Positions 20,884 through 22,419 of a stretch of 22,419 nucleotides of DNA are shown one piece after another. Numbering within the stretch: position 1 is the stretch's first letter; every line of letters starts with the position of its first letter. The stretch is taken from NCBI GenBank assembly GCA_964496975.1, contig CAZCBN010000049.1, positions 1 to 22,419 on the forward strand. Reading direction: 5' to 3'. Both the position numbers and the translations under genes were made by a program. The stretch is from CAZCBN01 sp964496975. GTDB lineage: Bacteria; Planctomycetota; Phycisphaerae; Phycisphaerales; UBA1924. The notes under the pieces were generated by a model that was given only the letters and a program-made list of their open reading frames with translations, was not told where the DNA came from and did no database searches.

Positions 20884-22419
20884 ATGTCAGACGCCGCCGC
20901 TGCCGACCAGACCCGTTCACCGCGCCCCTTCCGCACCGTCCGTGCGGGGGATGTTCATCGCTGGAGCCAGACGCTGATCCCCACGGCCCGCGAGGCGCCG
21001 GCGGACGCAGAGGTGCCGAGCCACATCTGGCTGAGCCGGGGCGGGTACATCCGCCGGGTGGGGGCGGGCATTTACGACTACCTGCCCCTGGCGAAGCGGG
21101 TGCTGGACAAGATCTCGGCGATCGTGCGCGAGGAGCACGAGGCGATCGGGGCGATCGAGCTGCTGATGCCGGCGCTGGAGCCCGTCGAGTTCTTCGCGGG
21201 CAGCAAGCGGGACGTTGACTACGGCGACCTGCTGTTCAAGCTGGAGGACCGCCACGGGCGGCGGAGCGCGCTGGCGCCGACGCACGAGGAGGTCATCACG
21301 GAGATGGTGAAGGGGAGCGTGACGAGCTACAAGCAGCTCCCGCTGAACCTGTACCAGATCCAGACGAAGTTCCGCGATGAGGCGAGGCCGCGGGCGGGGC
21401 TGTTGCGGTGCCGCGAGTTCATCATGAAGGACGCGTACTCGTTCCACATGACGCTGGACGGGGCGGGCGGGCTGAACGCGACGTACGACGACTTTTACCG
21501 CTGCTACAGCAACATCTTCCGCCGGTGCGGGCTCGACTTCAGCGTGGTGGAGGCGGAGAGCGGGCCCATCGGCGGCTCGGCGAGCCATGAGTTCATGGTG
21601 AACTGCGAGAGCGGGGAGGACACCATCCTGGTGTGCGCGGCGTCCGGGTACGCGGCGAACGTGGAGAAGTGCGAGATCGGCCCGCGGCGGTGGTCGGGCG
21701 AGCACGCCGCGACGCAGGAGATCAAGACGCACCACACGCCTCACATGCCGGGGATCGAGGGCGTGGCGCAGCACCTGGGCGTGACGCCGGCGCAGATGCT
21801 CAAGACGATCGTCTTCCAGCCGGCCGCGCCGACGACGCCCGCGGCCGAGGCGGCGCTGAAGGCGAACCCGATCCGCTGGGTGCTCGCGGTGGTTCGGGGC
21901 GACCACGAGGTGAACGAGGGCAAGGTGAAGGCGGCGGTGGGCTTCCCCGTGGCGCTGGCGGACATGAAGCAGGCCCAGGCCGCCGGGTTCGCGATCGGGT
22001 ACGTGAGCCCGCGGGCGGCGCTGAAGGCGTCGGGCGTGGCGCTGCTCATCGACCCCGACGCGACGGACGCGGCGGCGTGGGCGACGGGCTCGGACAAGCC
22101 CGACCACCACGACACGGGCTTCAACTGGCGGCGCGACCTGGGCGTGGCGCTGCCGGCGGGGTCGGGGCTGATCGGCAGCGGGGCGGGCGCCGCGGCGAGC
22201 GCGGAAGGTCCGGAAAAGCTGGGCGGGTCTGGTTACGTAAAACTCGCGGACGTGCGCAACGCCCTCGCCGGCGACCCGAGCCCCCGGGCGGCGGGGGGCG
22301 TGCTGGCCGCGCGGCGGGGCATCGAGGTCGGCCACATCTTCAAGCTCGGCACGAAGTACTCCGACGCGATGGAGTTCAAGATCCTCGACCAGTGGCAGAA
22401 GCCGCAGTCCGTCATCATG
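20884..22419 (+). CDS. proS: Proline--tRNA ligase (partial, runs off the window)
   Basis: ProS charges tRNA-Pro with proline in the cytoplasm. The first 512 residues are present; roughly 60-80 are missing at the end. The open frame has no stop in the window. WLSRGGYIRRVGAGIYDYLPL at residues about 49-69 and LEPVEFFAGSKRD give the class II motif 1 area; RDEARPRAGLLRCREF with IMKDAYSFH is motif 2. A YbaK-like editing insertion spans about residues 280-470 (LKTIVFQ, VRGDHEVNEGKVK), typical of the bacterial (type 1) enzyme. RGIEVGHIFKLGTKYSDAM follows, and motif 3 lies beyond the end. The ATG at 20884 has no Shine-Dalgarno, but TATGCT is 8 nt upstream. Confidence 0.95.
   Translation, partial: MSDAAAADQTRSPRPFRTVRAGDVHRWSQTLIPTAREAPADAEVPSHIWLSRGGYIRRVGAGIYDYLPLAKRVLDKISAIVREEHEAIGAIELLMPALEPVEFFAGSKRDVDYGDLLFKLEDRHGRRSALAPTHEEVITEMVKGSVTSYKQLPLNLYQIQTKFRDEARPRAGLLRCREFIMKDAYSFHMTLDGAGGLNATYDDFYRCYSNIFRRCGLDFSVVEAESGPIGGSASHEFMVNCESGEDTILVCAASGYAANVEKCEIGPRRWSGEHAATQEIKTHHTPHMPGIEGVAQHLGVTPAQMLKTIVFQPAAPTTPAAEAALKANPIRWVLAVVRGDHEVNEGKVKAAVGFPVALADMKQAQAAGFAIGYVSPRAALKASGVALLIDPDATDAAAWATGSDKPDHHDTGFNWRRDLGVALPAGSGLIGSGAGAAASAEGPEKLGGSGYVKLADVRNALAGDPSPRAAGGVLAARRGIEVGHIFKLGTKYSDAMEFKILDQWQKPQSVIM

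Overview
This is a very GC-rich bacterial chromosome segment, most likely from a planctomycete of the class Phycisphaerae. The evidence is two secreted proteins with a short hydrophobic C-terminus ending in Arg-Arg-Arg-Arg (a PEP-CTERM-like sorting tail), one large secreted protein ending in a dockerin-like EF-hand repeat with a final Gly-Cys-Pro, and several hypothetical proteins of planctomycete type. The taxonomic call is inference. There is no rRNA, CRISPR array, insertion sequence or phage gene.

Left arm (1-11.8 kb), mostly minus-strand genes: a class I glutamine amidotransferase of the gamma-Glu-GABA hydrolase family (+), an unknown protein (-), a secreted PEP-CTERM-like protein (+), then a minus-strand run glgP > THUMP-like methyltransferase > metF. 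A short chlorite-dismutase-family gene (+) diverges from glgP. Next come ahcY and an ArsR-methyltransferase fusion regulator (-), which resemble the SahR-ahcY arrangement of the S-adenosylmethionine cycle, and a TPR lipoprotein (-). metF, ahcY and the regulator make this arm rich in methyl-cycle functions: MetF supplies methyl groups, AhcY removes S-adenosylhomocysteine, and the regulator probably senses it.

Right arm (11.8-22.4 kb), mostly plus-strand genes: a LigD-phosphoesterase-like protein, a hypothetical protein, asnB, an orphan oligopeptide ABC ATPase (-), tRNA-Phe(GAA), a second PEP-CTERM-like protein (-), a large secreted phosphodiesterase-type protein with a GC-type dockerin tail, a degenerate QueC-like PP-loop protein, and proS, which is cut by the window end.

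Four things stand out. (1) The plus strand changes from C-rich to G-rich, and the majority gene direction flips, at about 11.5-12.5 kb; this is origin-like, although no DnaA boxes were seen. (2) The methyltransferase gene carries a 102-bp in-frame duplication whose upstream copy has decayed into C-runs of 17, 23 and 25 bases, so it is either an assembly error or an extreme slippage tract. (3) Two intergenic arrays of an 8-bp unit, AGGCATCG-like, have the same orientation relative to transcription. (4) Five genes have a -10-like hexamer (TAYGCT or GATAGA) only 5-8 nt before the ATG and no Shine-Dalgarno, which suggests leaderless transcription.
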